Of a DNA stretch of 15,822 bases, positions 6,555 through 15,089 are shown in pieces. The translations under genes and the position numbers were made by a program. A model generated the notes under the pieces. It ran no database searches. It was not told the origin of the DNA and saw only the letters and a list, made by a program, of their open reading frames with translations. This DNA comes from Candidatus Bathyarchaeota archaeon (GTDB lineage Archaea; Thermoproteota; Bathyarchaeia; RBG-16-48-13; GCA-020355125), in NCBI GenBank assembly GCA_026014905.1, contig JAOZHK010000003.1, forward strand, positions 1-15,822. Direction: 5' to 3'. The stretch's first letter is position 1. Every line of letters begins with the position of its first letter.

Positions 6555-7247
6555 TTACTCCTCGTTTTGGGGTGATACTATCAAAGTCCCAATGGCTTTG
6601 CCTTGAACCGCAGCAATGATGTTGGCTGGGTTTCGACCATCAATAACCCTCGTCGGGATACGTGATCGTTTTATAATCTTTATAGCAATAGGATCAAATA
6701 GTGCATAACTACCCGCTTTCATACTTTTTGAGAACAGAAGGTGCAGTAGAGCCTCGGTACTTATCACATCCAATTTTTTAGCATGAGGTACTTCATCTGG
6801 ATCAGCAGAATACACACCGTCGACGTCTGTTGCATTCACAAAAAGGTCAGCTCGATAGGCTTCAGCGACCAATCCCGCTACCGCATTTGTGGATTGTCCA
6901 GGCTGCAATCCTCCCATTACTATAATTCTATCACTCTCACTGATCATCAGCGCTTGTTTAAGAGATGTGATTGGCCGAGGAAAAGCCACATCTCCCAATG
7001 AGGTAATGAAAAGCTGCGCGTTCACCCTAGAAATTGCTATACCGAGGATGTCACAAATAAATTCTGAGGCTCCAAGTGTTCGCGCAGCATCAATGTATTT
7101 ACGCGCAACTCGTCCTCCTCCGGTTACAATCACAATTCGATGTCCGGATGCATGAAGCTCTGTAATCACTTTGGAGTACGCAGTTATTCGATTGATATTG
7201 AGTTTGTCAGGAAACAAGTGTCCTCCAAGTTTAACGATAACCTTCAT
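6555..7247 (-). CDS. pyrH: UMP kinase, archaeal amino-acid-kinase type
   Basis: From ATG at 7247 the protein is 230 residues, the usual archaeal UMP kinase length. It has VIVKLGGHLF at the N-terminus, IVIVTGGGRVARKYI, MGGLQPGQSTNAVAGLVAE and NATDVDGVYSADP, the amino-acid-kinase signatures for phosphate and nucleotide binding. The enzyme phosphorylates UMP to UDP in pyrimidine nucleotide synthesis. An ATG five codons earlier (7262) is possible, but GGGAGA (7251-7256) is well spaced for 7247 and the protein then begins MKVIVKLGG as in relatives. The usual Ser after GG is His. A winged-helix gene follows 5 bp downstream, and another is divergent upstream. Confidence 0.93.
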   Translation of the reverse strand: MKVIVKLGGHLFPDKLNINRITAYSKVITELHASGHRIVIVTGGGRVARKYIDAARTLGASEFICDILGIAISRVNAQLFITSLGDVAFPRPITSLKQALMISESDRIIVMGGLQPGQSTNAVAGLVAEAYRADLFVNATDVDGVYSADPDEVPHAKKLDVISTEALLHLLFSKSMKAGSYALFDPIAIKIIKRSRIPTRVIDGRNPANIIAAVQGKAIGTLIVSPQNEE

Positions 7248-7250
7248 TGT

Positions 7251-7256
7251 TCTCCC
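7251..7256 (-). promoter_or_regulatory. Shine-Dalgarno deciding the pyrH start
   Basis: GGGAGA on the minus strand lies 3 nt before the ATG at 7247 and inside the first codons of the longer reading from 7262. It supports the shorter protein. Confidence 0.4.
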
Positions 7257-7356
7257 ACTCATAGTTAGTTTATTGACTCAGATGATTTAATCGTATTTGT
7301 CACGGATTAGATATATCACTAAAAGCTTAACTATTCTCCAAAAGTAATTAAATTAT

Positions 7357-7647
7357 ATGCCCCATTATCATCCCAATGCGTGGCTTCCAGGCTTTCGAAA
7401 CGTTCGACCTGGTTTACACCGGCGAACAGAAATTTTACACATTCTCGAAAAAGAGAGTTCAACCGCTCGGATCTTAGCCACACAAATTGGTGTTAGCTAT
7501 TCTACCATTCTTTACCATCTCCACCATCTCGAACATCATAAGATCGTACACCGAGGAAATCGTAAACCCCCTCTTAGATGGGTGTTTAAGCCTGTTAGGC
7601 AACAAACACTGAATAATTATGATGCCCGTGTGTTTAGAGAAGATTAA
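7357..7647 (+). CDS. Winged-helix DNA-binding protein
   Basis: 96 residues with one ArsR-like winged helix: RRTEILHILEKESSTARILA (helices 1-2), then IGVSYSTILYHLHHLEHHKIV (about 44-64), where STILYHLHHLE is the recognition helix, and a basic wing HRGNRKPPLRWVFKP. No cysteine or ligand-binding domain is present. AT-rich aaaagctta about 30 bp before the ATG (near 7320-7328) and the absence of a Shine-Dalgarno fit a leaderless transcript. It is divergent from pyrH and lies 62 bp before prf1 on the same strand. Targets are unknown; family identity is moderately sure. Confidence 0.78.
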   Translation: MPHYHPNAWLPGFRNVRPGLHRRTEILHILEKESSTARILATQIGVSYSTILYHLHHLEHHKIVHRGNRKPPLRWVFKPVRQQTLNNYDARVFRED

Positions 7648-7673
7648 TAAGCCCCCTTTCGAGTAGAACAGTG

Positions 7674-7681
7674 TTTTAATA
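7674..7681 (+). promoter_or_regulatory. TATA box of prf1
   Basis: ttttaata precedes the TTG start of aRF1 by about 32 bp (centre to start). It predicts transcription starting within a few bases of the TTG at 7710, i.e. a nearly leaderless mRNA, which agrees with the lack of a Shine-Dalgarno. Confidence 0.4.
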
Positions 7682-7709
7682 TAGCTTAACACAACGGTGT
7701 CCACACAAT

Positions 7710-8960
7710 TTGCAGGGAAAGAGTAGTTCTTTACTTAAACTACGGTTGAAAAAACTTCTCACCGCTCTTGGCTCAAAGGAGGGACGTCATACAGAGCTAA
7801 TCAGCTTATACGTTCCTCCTGATAGACAAATTAGCGACGTTATGAATAATCTCCGGCAAGAACATAGCACAGCCACCAACATCAAATCAAGAACTACGAA
7901 GAAAAATGTGCTTGACGCTCTCGAGAAAGTCATGCAACAGCTACGTCTGTTCAAAAAGCCTCCTGAAAATGGCCTCGTGATCTTCAGTGGCGCCATTCCC
8001 CAAAATGGCGCTGGAAGCGAAAAAATTGAAACTTATGTTCTTGAACCTCCTGAACCCATCTCACTTTACTATTATCGATGCGACCAACAGTTTCATTTAG
8101 ATCCTTTAACAAACATGCTTGCAGAACGAGATACCTATGGTATCATTGTAATCGATGGAAACGAAACAACGATCGCAACTCTCCGTGGACGCACACTGAA
8201 CATTATTGAACGCCTCACATCGGGATTGCCACCCAAACATCGAGCGGGAGGTCAATCACAACGCCGATTTGAGCGTCTACGAGAAGCAGAGGTCAATGAA
8301 TATTATAAACGAATTGGCCGACACCTCGACGATTTCTTTCTTTCCATCCCAGATTTAACAGGCATTCTTGTCGGGGGACCAGGTCCAACAAAAGACTACT
8401 TCCTCAAAGGAGAACATTTTCATTATACCCTTCGAGATAAAATTCTACAAACCGTTTCCACAAGTTATACTGGAGAGAACGGTGTTAAAGAAGTAGTTGA
8501 AAAATCCTCAGAAAGCTTAAGTGAGGTTCGCTACCTAGAAGAGAAAAAGCTACTCCAAACGTTCCTCTACGAATTAGGTCACGATACCGGTCTAGCAACC
8601 TACGGAGAAGATGAAGTTCGTAAGGCGTTACTAACAGGAATGGTGAAGACGCTTTTGTTATCAGAAGGATTCACTGAAAGCCGAGTTTCTCTTCGCTGTT
8701 CTAACTGTCAATATATGGATGAGGAATCAGTGCATCATAGTGATTTACAAGATTTTGAGGGTAATGTTGAGAACTGTCCAAAGTGTGGAAGTTCCAACTT
8801 CGCCATTGACACTATCCAAGATGTCGTTGAAGAATTGGCTGAGTTAGCTGGACAGACTGGAGCTGAGGTTGAAATCATCTCAACACAGACGGAAGCTGGC
8901 AAGGAACTTGATACTGGCTTTGGTGGAATAGCGGCAATTCTTCGGTATAGCTTTGAATAG
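7710..8960 (+). CDS. prf1: Peptide chain release factor aRF1
   Basis: 416 residues, full length for archaeal/eukaryotic class 1 release factors. The stop-codon reading N-domain has NIKS (57-60) and YRCDQQF (122-128, the YxCxxxF motif). The middle domain carries GGQ (180-182) in RAGGQSQRRFERLREAE, which triggers peptidyl-tRNA hydrolysis. The C domain has a zinc ribbon (Cys330, Cys333, Cys356, Cys359) and ends FGGIAAILRY, as in relatives. It recognises all three stop codons in the ribosomal A site. The start is TTG at 7710. The gene is tail-to-tail with valS, only 7 bp apart. Confidence 0.97.
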   Translation: MQGKSSSLLKLRLKKLLTALGSKEGRHTELISLYVPPDRQISDVMNNLRQEHSTATNIKSRTTKKNVLDALEKVMQQLRLFKKPPENGLVIFSGAIPQNGAGSEKIETYVLEPPEPISLYYYRCDQQFHLDPLTNMLAERDTYGIIVIDGNETTIATLRGRTLNIIERLTSGLPPKHRAGGQSQRRFERLREAEVNEYYKRIGRHLDDFFLSIPDLTGILVGGPGPTKDYFLKGEHFHYTLRDKILQTVSTSYTGENGVKEVVEKSSESLSEVRYLEEKKLLQTFLYELGHDTGLATYGEDEVRKALLTGMVKTLLLSEGFTESRVSLRCSNCQYMDEESVHHSDLQDFEGNVENCPKCGSSNFAIDTIQDVVEELAELAGQTGAEVEIISTQTEAGKELDTGFGGIAAILRYSFE

Positions 8961-8967
8961 TACGAGT

Positions 8968-11436
8968 CTAAGCCGTTATAATCTCCACTGCGAGGTTATC
9001 GGATTCTAGGAATTTAATTGTCTGGATATGTAATATATTAGTGAGGTCTTGATGTTGTTGTTTCAGGGTTTCTATGCTTTTCATTGGTGCTTTAAGGGTG
9101 ACTGCGTTAACTTGTTTGCTTAATGGAATTTTGAGTTGAGCTTTAAGCCTTCGAATCTTCGATAAGACTTCAACGAGGAGTTCACCATCTGCATGTGCAT
9201 TACGATTTAGGGGTAAGGCGTCTGCATTAGGCCATGATAGACTATGGATGCTGTGTGCGGATTCACGATATAAAAGTGTTTGATAGATCTCCTCAGTGAT
9301 ATGAGGACAAACTGGGGCCAACATCAATGTGGTGTTCCATAATACTGTATATAATGTATATTGAACGGCTGCATAATCACTATCACTCTGTCTATCGTAT
9401 AATCGATACTTCACCGCCTCAAGGTATTGATCACAAAAATGGTGCCATACAAAGTTTTGGATGATCTGAATAGCAGAATGTGTTTGATAAGAATCCAAGT
9501 GACTGGTGACTTGAGTGAATGTTTCCCGGAGTTTATGGAGGATCCACTTATCCATGGTAGCGAGGTTTTCAGTATCGAACATTATAGGAACATACTCTTC
9601 AAGAAATCGAGAAGCGAATCGAATTGCGGACCAATATTTTTGTAGAAATCCTCGACAATATTTAACCAACTCCCAATTAAATGAAAAGTCAGATCCTAAA
9701 GTTACCGATAACAGGCTTTGTCTCAAGGAATCAGCGCCTAAATCTTCAAGTTTATCTTCAGGACTGACAACGTTCCCACGTGACTTTGACATGCGATATC
9801 CTTCAGGTCCCAAGACATGGCCGTTAATAAGCACTTCATGAAAAGGCTTTCGCTGAGTTAAGGCAATACAGCGATATGTTGTATAATAAAGCCAAGTTCT
9901 TATAATATCGTGTCCTTGCTGTCGAATACTTGTAGGGTATGCTCTCGAGAAATAATCCTCGTGTAAAAAATATCCCGAGATTACAAGAGGAGTTATACTG
10001 GAATCAACCCAACAATCGCAAACATCGTCACATGCTACTATTTGGGCTGAGCCACAGTGTGAGCATGATGAAATAGGTGGCTGTGCCTTAATGGGGTTGA
10101 CGGGAAGCTGTTCTATATCAGCAGGGTAGATAGTGTTGCATTCCGAGCAATACCAAAATGGGATTGGAGTTCCATAGAGTCTTTGTCGTGAGATCAGCCA
10201 ATCCCATTCAATGCTTTCCACCCAATCAACTAATCTCTGACGCATATAATCTGGTTCCCACGTCATCTCACGGCAGGCGGCTATTATCTGCTCGTTGAAT
10301 GCCATTGTCCTAATGAAAAATTGATCTTTCACTAGGAATTCTATTGGGTATAAACAATCGGCACGTTCAGTGTGACAAAGAACTTTATGGGTGATTGCCT
10401 CTTGACGCGTGAGATATCCTGCATTAGATAGGTCCCGTGTTATTGCGTCACGAGCCTCGGCTAAGGACATACCATCATATTTCTGCGTATTAATTAAGCG
10501 GCCACTTTCATCAACTTTCTTGGAGATCGGAAGCGTGTATTTTTGTTGCCAACGAATATCTTGTTCATCGCCAAATGTACAGATCATCACGACACCTGAT
10601 CCAAAATCAGGATCCACATCTTGATCACCAATAACTGGTATTTCGTTCTCGAAAAGAGGGATTATTACAGAGTTTCCTATCAAATCGCGGTATCGGGTAT
10701 CGTCAGGGTGAACAGCTAAAGCTTGACAAGCTGGGATCAATTCAGGTCTAGTTGTTGCGACTTCGACGGTAATTTGTGGAGAAATGAAATTAATATAGTA
10801 TAAAAATCCCTTTTGCTCGATGTATCCAAGTTCTGCTTGAGCCAGCGCAGTTTCGCAGTGTGGACACCAATGGACAGGGAAAGCGTCGCGGTAGATCAGA
10901 CCCTTGTCAAAAAAATCAAGTAATGTCAACTGAACAATCTTCCAATAGGTTGAATCCATAGTACGGTACTCGAACTGCTCCCAATCGGGTCGATAACCAA
11001 GCCGTATCATTGTTGTTTTCATACTCGTAATCATGCTCTCGGTCCATTCCATGCACTTCTCTCGGAAAAACTCGGGATCTGTTTTCGAGATCTTCCAAAT
11101 TTCCTGAACTTTGAGTTCAGTTGGCAAACCTTGACAATCCCAGCCTTGTGGCAATAGAACGTTGTACCCTCGCATCCTCTTGTAGCGGGCAAGAGTGTCG
11201 TTTAAAATATTCCAATAAGCATGTCCCATATGGAGTTCTCCAGATGTAAAGGGAGGTGGAGTATCGATTACGAAAACTGGGCGTTCAACATCCATTTTAT
11301 GGAATTTATAGACTTCTTTGTAGATATCTTCCGTTAACCAGTATTGCTGCCACTTAGCTTCAACCAGTGCAGGGTTATATCGCTTGGCAAGGGAAGACTT
11401 TTTTTGTTGATTGGGGTTCAATGACACCATAATCAC
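8968..11436 (-). CDS. valS: Valyl-tRNA synthetase, archaeal type
   Basis: 822 residues, class Ia. HMGH (69-72, the HIGH motif) sits in PPPFTSGELHMGHAYWN, and the KMSKS loop reads RMSKS (548-552). LPQGWDCQGLPTELKVQE (95-112) is typical of ValRS. The editing domain includes TTRPELIPACQALAVHP (228-244) and MICTFGDEQDIRW (284-296), which hydrolyse Thr-tRNA-Val. Cys pairs at 191/194, 430/433 and 458/461 suggest two zinc sites. There is no long C-terminal coiled coil, as usual in archaea. ATG at 11436 without a Shine-Dalgarno lies about 28 bp from the centre of a TATA box, which fits a leaderless message. It converges on prf1. Confidence 0.96.
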   Translation of the reverse strand: MIMVSLNPNQQKKSSLAKRYNPALVEAKWQQYWLTEDIYKEVYKFHKMDVERPVFVIDTPPPFTSGELHMGHAYWNILNDTLARYKRMRGYNVLLPQGWDCQGLPTELKVQEIWKISKTDPEFFREKCMEWTESMITSMKTTMIRLGYRPDWEQFEYRTMDSTYWKIVQLTLLDFFDKGLIYRDAFPVHWCPHCETALAQAELGYIEQKGFLYYINFISPQITVEVATTRPELIPACQALAVHPDDTRYRDLIGNSVIIPLFENEIPVIGDQDVDPDFGSGVVMICTFGDEQDIRWQQKYTLPISKKVDESGRLINTQKYDGMSLAEARDAITRDLSNAGYLTRQEAITHKVLCHTERADCLYPIEFLVKDQFFIRTMAFNEQIIAACREMTWEPDYMRQRLVDWVESIEWDWLISRQRLYGTPIPFWYCSECNTIYPADIEQLPVNPIKAQPPISSCSHCGSAQIVACDDVCDCWVDSSITPLVISGYFLHEDYFSRAYPTSIRQQGHDIIRTWLYYTTYRCIALTQRKPFHEVLINGHVLGPEGYRMSKSRGNVVSPEDKLEDLGADSLRQSLLSVTLGSDFSFNWELVKYCRGFLQKYWSAIRFASRFLEEYVPIMFDTENLATMDKWILHKLRETFTQVTSHLDSYQTHSAIQIIQNFVWHHFCDQYLEAVKYRLYDRQSDSDYAAVQYTLYTVLWNTTLMLAPVCPHITEEIYQTLLYRESAHSIHSLSWPNADALPLNRNAHADGELLVEVLSKIRRLKAQLKIPLSKQVNAVTLKAPMKSIETLKQQHQDLTNILHIQTIKFLESDNLAVEIITA

Positions 11437-11459
11437 ATGTCATGAAAACACCCTATACT

Positions 11460-11471
11460 AAAATTTAAAAA
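11460..11471 (-). promoter_or_regulatory. TATA box of valS
   Basis: The minus strand reads tttttaaatttt. Its centre is about 28-29 bp from the ATG at 11436, so transcription should start at or just before the start codon. No other gene feature is seen in the 86-bp gap. Confidence 0.45.
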
Positions 11472-11522
11472 TTAGGTATCCCTAGCTATTCACGATATTA
11501 GCTACACGTATTCGCGCCCGTA

Positions 11523-12512
11523 TTATGTCAATGTATTAACTGGGTAAAGCGGTTGTAAACCAGTAAGTACATGAACCGTGTTTTCAATCGCTGCGTGAAC
11601 AACGCGCTCATTACATTCCACTGTTCCAGCGCCAATATGGGGTGTGAGCACTACATTCTGTAATTTGAGGATCGGGTTCTGTTGATCAATCGGTTCCTTC
11701 ATATGCACATCTATGCCAGCACCTGCAATCCGTCGCTCTTGTAACGCGGTAATTAAAGCAGTTTCATCTACAACAGGACCTCGAGACGTATTGATCAGGA
11801 TTGCCGTTTTTTTCATAAGGGCTAATTCTTTCTTCCCAATCAAACCTCGGGTGCTATCGATGAGAGGAATATGGATCGAAACGATATCAGATTGAGTTAA
11901 CACCTCGTGAAGTGGACAAAACGTGATATATGATTCAGCTTCAAGCTCTTTATATCTTATTACGTCATAATAAGAAACCGACATCTCAAAGCCAAAAGCT
12001 CGTCTAGCCACCAATGAACCAATGCGACCCATGCCAATAATTCCCAAGGTCTTACCAGAGATGTCAAAGCCAGTAAATTTCGTTCTGTCTTCCCTTACTT
12101 TCCAGCTTCCTGATTTTATATATGCATCAGCTAGGGCTATGTTTCTTGCGACAGCGAAAATTAAGCCGAACACTAAGTCTGCAACGGTATTTGTAAGTAC
12201 TGGTGTATTGGTGACATAGATGCCGCGCTCTGTTGCAGCGTTGATATCTATTCTATCAAATCCCACACCAAAACGGGAAACCACTTTTAAATTATGCGCT
12301 CGATCAATAACTTCTTTGTCAAATGGAATATTGGATGTGATTATGGCACCATTATATGAGGGAATGATCTTCATAAGCTCTTTTTTGTCAGTGAATTTAG
12401 AGGAAGCTACGAGATCTACCTCAGCGATCTTCTGTAATTGGTTTAGAAAGTCTTTATTCACTTGATCTGGATATTCAACTGTAATTAGGACCCGTGGTTT
12501 TACTGACTGCAT
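11523..12512 (-). CDS. NAD-dependent D-2-hydroxyacid dehydrogenase, phosphoglycerate-dehydrogenase-like
   Basis: 329 residues, the two-domain core without a regulatory ACT domain. The Rossmann motif GMGRIG is at 160-165 in GKTLGIIGMGRIGSLVARRA, with Asp183 (YYDV) ending the second strand and so favouring NAD over NADP. The catalytic triad is Arg244 (NTSRGPVVDE), Glu273 (KEPI) and His292 (TPHIGAGT). RFGVGFDRIDINAATERGI is characteristic of SerA-like members. The reaction could be 3-phosphoglycerate oxidation for serine synthesis or reduction of another 2-oxoacid; sequence alone does not decide. ATG at 12512 has GAGG (12520-12523) 7-8 nt upstream. No serine-pathway partner is adjacent. Confidence 0.88.
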   Translation of the reverse strand: MQSVKPRVLITVEYPDQVNKDFLNQLQKIAEVDLVASSKFTDKKELMKIIPSYNGAIITSNIPFDKEVIDRAHNLKVVSRFGVGFDRIDINAATERGIYVTNTPVLTNTVADLVFGLIFAVARNIALADAYIKSGSWKVREDRTKFTGFDISGKTLGIIGMGRIGSLVARRAFGFEMSVSYYDVIRYKELEAESYITFCPLHEVLTQSDIVSIHIPLIDSTRGLIGKKELALMKKTAILINTSRGPVVDETALITALQERRIAGAGIDVHMKEPIDQQNPILKLQNVVLTPHIGAGTVECNERVVHAAIENTVHVLTGLQPLYPVNTLT

Positions 12513-12743
12513 TTCAATGCCTCTATTCTATTAAATTCGGCTTTATGTGAATTGTAACTGAGTTAAGGTATTAAATTATTTGTGCGTGCGTTTGAAAACT
12601 AGTCCTCTTCACTTTCCAATTGTCGATCAACAGAAAATCAGAGACTTTGTTGATTGAATAAGACTTTAATGTAATCTTAAACATTTGTAGTATAGCTAGT
12701 TCAGTTAGTGCTGATTAGTTGCTTACGATGGGGAGTACATTTT
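12513..12743. promoter_or_regulatory. Divergent promoter region with inverted repeat
   Basis: This region serves the dehydrogenase (minus) and the NrdD-like regulator (plus). It holds an inverted repeat, atcaaca (12626-12632) and tgttgat (12648-12654), 15 bp apart. AT-rich stretches (tcttaaacatt near 12675-12685 on plus; atttaata near 12531-12538 and aatttaata near 12570-12580 on minus) could be TATA boxes. A plus-strand start near 12706 would leave a leader carrying the Shine-Dalgarno at 12730. An operator role for the inverted repeat is speculative. Confidence 0.3.
12730..12735 (+). promoter_or_regulatory. Shine-Dalgarno deciding the start of the NrdD-like gene
   Basis: ggggag lies 8 nt before the in-frame TTG at 12744. 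The upstream GTG at 12708 has no such site, and the 12 residues between them add a lone cysteine before the winged-helix domain. Confidence 0.55.
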
Positions 12744-15059
12744 TTGCCACGATCGAAACAGAGCAAACCGAAGACAAGTCCTGATATTTTTGGAGCTGTA
12801 TCCGCGCCACTACGTTTCCAGATTTTGAAACTGTTGCATACCCAAAATTCCTTGAGTTATAGTGAAATCATGAACCAGTTGGAGTTAAATCCAAGTCGTG
12901 ATGCGGGAAAGTTTGCGTATCATCTCCGAATGTTACTAAAAAATGGTTTGATTGTCACGGATAACGTCTCGAAAAAGTATCAGCTTACTACTCTGGGCAA
13001 CACGTTAGTAGGGTTCTCACAAGAGATTGATGAACATATTTTACGTGAAGAAGGAAAACTGCTCGTCAGGACTTCACGATTAGCACTAGAGGAATTTGAT
13101 CGCAAGAAGATAGCTCAGGCTTTAAATCGTGAAGCAGGGATACCTTTAGATTTATCTCATAAGCTCGCTGAAGAAACGGAGGAACGACTATTACGGTTAG
13201 ATTCTCCCTATCTCACTGCTCCATTAATCAGAGAATTCGTTAATGCTTTACTCGTTGAAAAAGGGCTTCAGGAATATCGGCAAAAACACACGCGTCTCGG
13301 GCTTCCAGTATATGATATTACCCACTTGTTTGAGAATTCCGGATCATTTGTTAATGTAGAGAGTATTAGGGGTCTAACGGGACAAACTGTCATGCGAGAT
13401 TACGTCTTCCTGAATGTTTTACCTCATCAAGTGGCTGATGCACATCTCATGGGGCAAATTCATGTGAATCATGCAGATGCTTGGATTATCAAGCCAGAAG
13501 AATTTCAGCATGATTTACGAGTGTTTTTTCAGCAAGGATTCCGGATGAATAGCAGTGATTCACAAATTCTGAGTGTGCATTCACCAACAACACTTGAAGC
13601 TGCACTCATGATAGTTCAAGCAGTCATCCATTCGTTTCGATTTGAAGTGATTGGGGAACAGGGCCTTAGTCATTTCAATGTGTTCTTAGCTCCATACGCT
13701 AAAGGCGTCTTTCTTGAAGAATTGAGACACAAGCTCAAACAATTTGTTTTCAATCTTAGTTATCTATCAAGAAATGGTCCTGGATTTCCCACGGTCTCAC
13801 TTGGCTTGGACTTTACTATTCCTTCGTATTTAGAGAAAGTAAAGGTTAGTGGTGGTAATGGAAGCTCTGGTGGTTATTATGGTGATTACGCAGAGGAAGC
13901 ATTGAATATTCTTCGTGTGCTTCTCGAAATCATGTTTGAAGATGATGATCATCGCCCAATTCTTATTCCTCATCTCGCAGTTTACCTTACTCCTGACACA
14001 TTTCATAATAAAGAGGTCGAGCAAATTCTCTTTCGGGCTCATGAGTTAGCGGCTAAATGGGGGACTCCCTACTTTATCAACTCAAGGGTTCATTGGCAAA
14101 ACCAAGCAACTTATCTCACTAATGGGAATCGTTTAGCCTCGGATTGGACAAGTGATTGGGAGCTTGATACGCTCAGAACAGGGAGTTTAGGTACAATTGT
14201 CATAAATCTTCCGCGATTAGCCCGTGAATTTTCACGAGATGACCGTAAATTTTTAAGTGCGTTAAATCGAGTACTTCAATCCGCTGTCACAGCATTACGA
14301 AGAAAGTATCGGGCAATTGATAGTAGGTTAAATCAGAGACTACTACCGTTTCTTGCACATCCCATCGCGAAAGAACCTTATTTACGCTTGCCTAACACGC
14401 CTTTTCACATCAGCATTGTGGGGTTAAACGAAGCAATCCAAATACAGACAGATACACAATTACATGAGGCACAAACAGCCATTGATTATGGCGCGAAAAT
14501 TGTTGGACATATGGTACTCCAAGCCAAGAAACTTTCATGGAAATCCGGGTTTCGCATTCACCTCTCCCAAAATTGTAACAGTACCGCAGCACAACGTTTT
14601 GCAGAACTAGATGTTAAACGGTTTGGTGACACTGGTGTAAATGCGCAAGCGCGTGATGATGTCGCACCGTACTATACTAATTCTGTCGCTGTCCCTCTTC
14701 ACATCGACATCCCCCTTGAAGAGCGATTAAGGATTGAAAGCCGTTTCCATCCGTTATTAAGCGGCGGTCACATGGCTTTCATAGAATTAGCTGAACCTGA
14801 ACGGAGTCCTGAAGCCCTTCTAAAGATGAGTCAGCATATCTGTCAATACGATATTGGAGCTTATGCCTTCACACGAAGTTATGGTTATTGTTTGAACTGT
14901 CAACAACCATTTGGCGGATTTTCGAAGAAATGCCCTGAATGTAAAACAGTGAAGAACTATGTCCGCTATACACGATTTACGTCCCATTATTCTCCCATTA
15001 AACACTGGCCAACGGCAATGAGATCAACGAGTAATTCTCGTATTCGATATGTCATTTGA
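12744..15059 (+). CDS. Winged-helix/ATP-cone/NrdD-like fusion lacking reductase catalytic residues
   Basis: About 771 residues from TTG 12744 (783 from GTG 12708). Domain order: ArsR-like winged helix (about 14-90; PDIFGAVSAPLRFQILKLL, AYHLRMLLKNGLIV); ATP-cone (about 107-190; EEFDRKKIAQALN, LIREFVNALL, HTRLGLPVYDI); and a class III ribonucleotide reductase (NrdD) barrel (about 215-715; IHVNHADAW, HDLRVFF, FNVFLAPY, VINLPRLA). The end has a zinc knuckle (Cys716, Cys719, Cys730, Cys733) and RYTRFTSHYSPIKHW. Where NrdD has its two active-site cysteines I align Glu253 and Asn462; there is no Cys at all between the winged helix and Cys611. Where NrdD has the glycyl-radical Gly (RxTGY), I see Ser747 (RFTSHY). 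It should therefore not reduce ribonucleotides. I infer a nucleotide-binding transcription regulator. No NrdG activase is adjacent; the gene converges on the DUF126 gene. Confidence 0.85.
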   Translation: MPRSKQSKPKTSPDIFGAVSAPLRFQILKLLHTQNSLSYSEIMNQLELNPSRDAGKFAYHLRMLLKNGLIVTDNVSKKYQLTTLGNTLVGFSQEIDEHILREEGKLLVRTSRLALEEFDRKKIAQALNREAGIPLDLSHKLAEETEERLLRLDSPYLTAPLIREFVNALLVEKGLQEYRQKHTRLGLPVYDITHLFENSGSFVNVESIRGLTGQTVMRDYVFLNVLPHQVADAHLMGQIHVNHADAWIIKPEEFQHDLRVFFQQGFRMNSSDSQILSVHSPTTLEAALMIVQAVIHSFRFEVIGEQGLSHFNVFLAPYAKGVFLEELRHKLKQFVFNLSYLSRNGPGFPTVSLGLDFTIPSYLEKVKVSGGNGSSGGYYGDYAEEALNILRVLLEIMFEDDDHRPILIPHLAVYLTPDTFHNKEVEQILFRAHELAAKWGTPYFINSRVHWQNQATYLTNGNRLASDWTSDWELDTLRTGSLGTIVINLPRLAREFSRDDRKFLSALNRVLQSAVTALRRKYRAIDSRLNQRLLPFLAHPIAKEPYLRLPNTPFHISIVGLNEAIQIQTDTQLHEAQTAIDYGAKIVGHMVLQAKKLSWKSGFRIHLSQNCNSTAAQRFAELDVKRFGDTGVNAQARDDVAPYYTNSVAVPLHIDIPLEERLRIESRFHPLLSGGHMAFIELAEPERSPEALLKMSQHICQYDIGAYAFTRSYGYCLNCQQPFGGFSKKCPECKTVKNYVRYTRFTSHYSPIKHWPTAMRSTSNSRIRYVI

Positions 15060-15089
15060 CCAGATCAGCCAAAACCTACTAAGTGTACG

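Noticed and set aside
9515..9841. Plus-strand open frame of 108 codons
   Set aside because: It is antisense to valS, whose reading frame has all expected motifs.
12744..15059. Annotation as an active anaerobic ribonucleoside-triphosphate reductase
   Set aside because: Overall similarity to NrdD is real, but the catalytic cysteines and the radical glycine are absent in the expected places, and no activase gene is adjacent.
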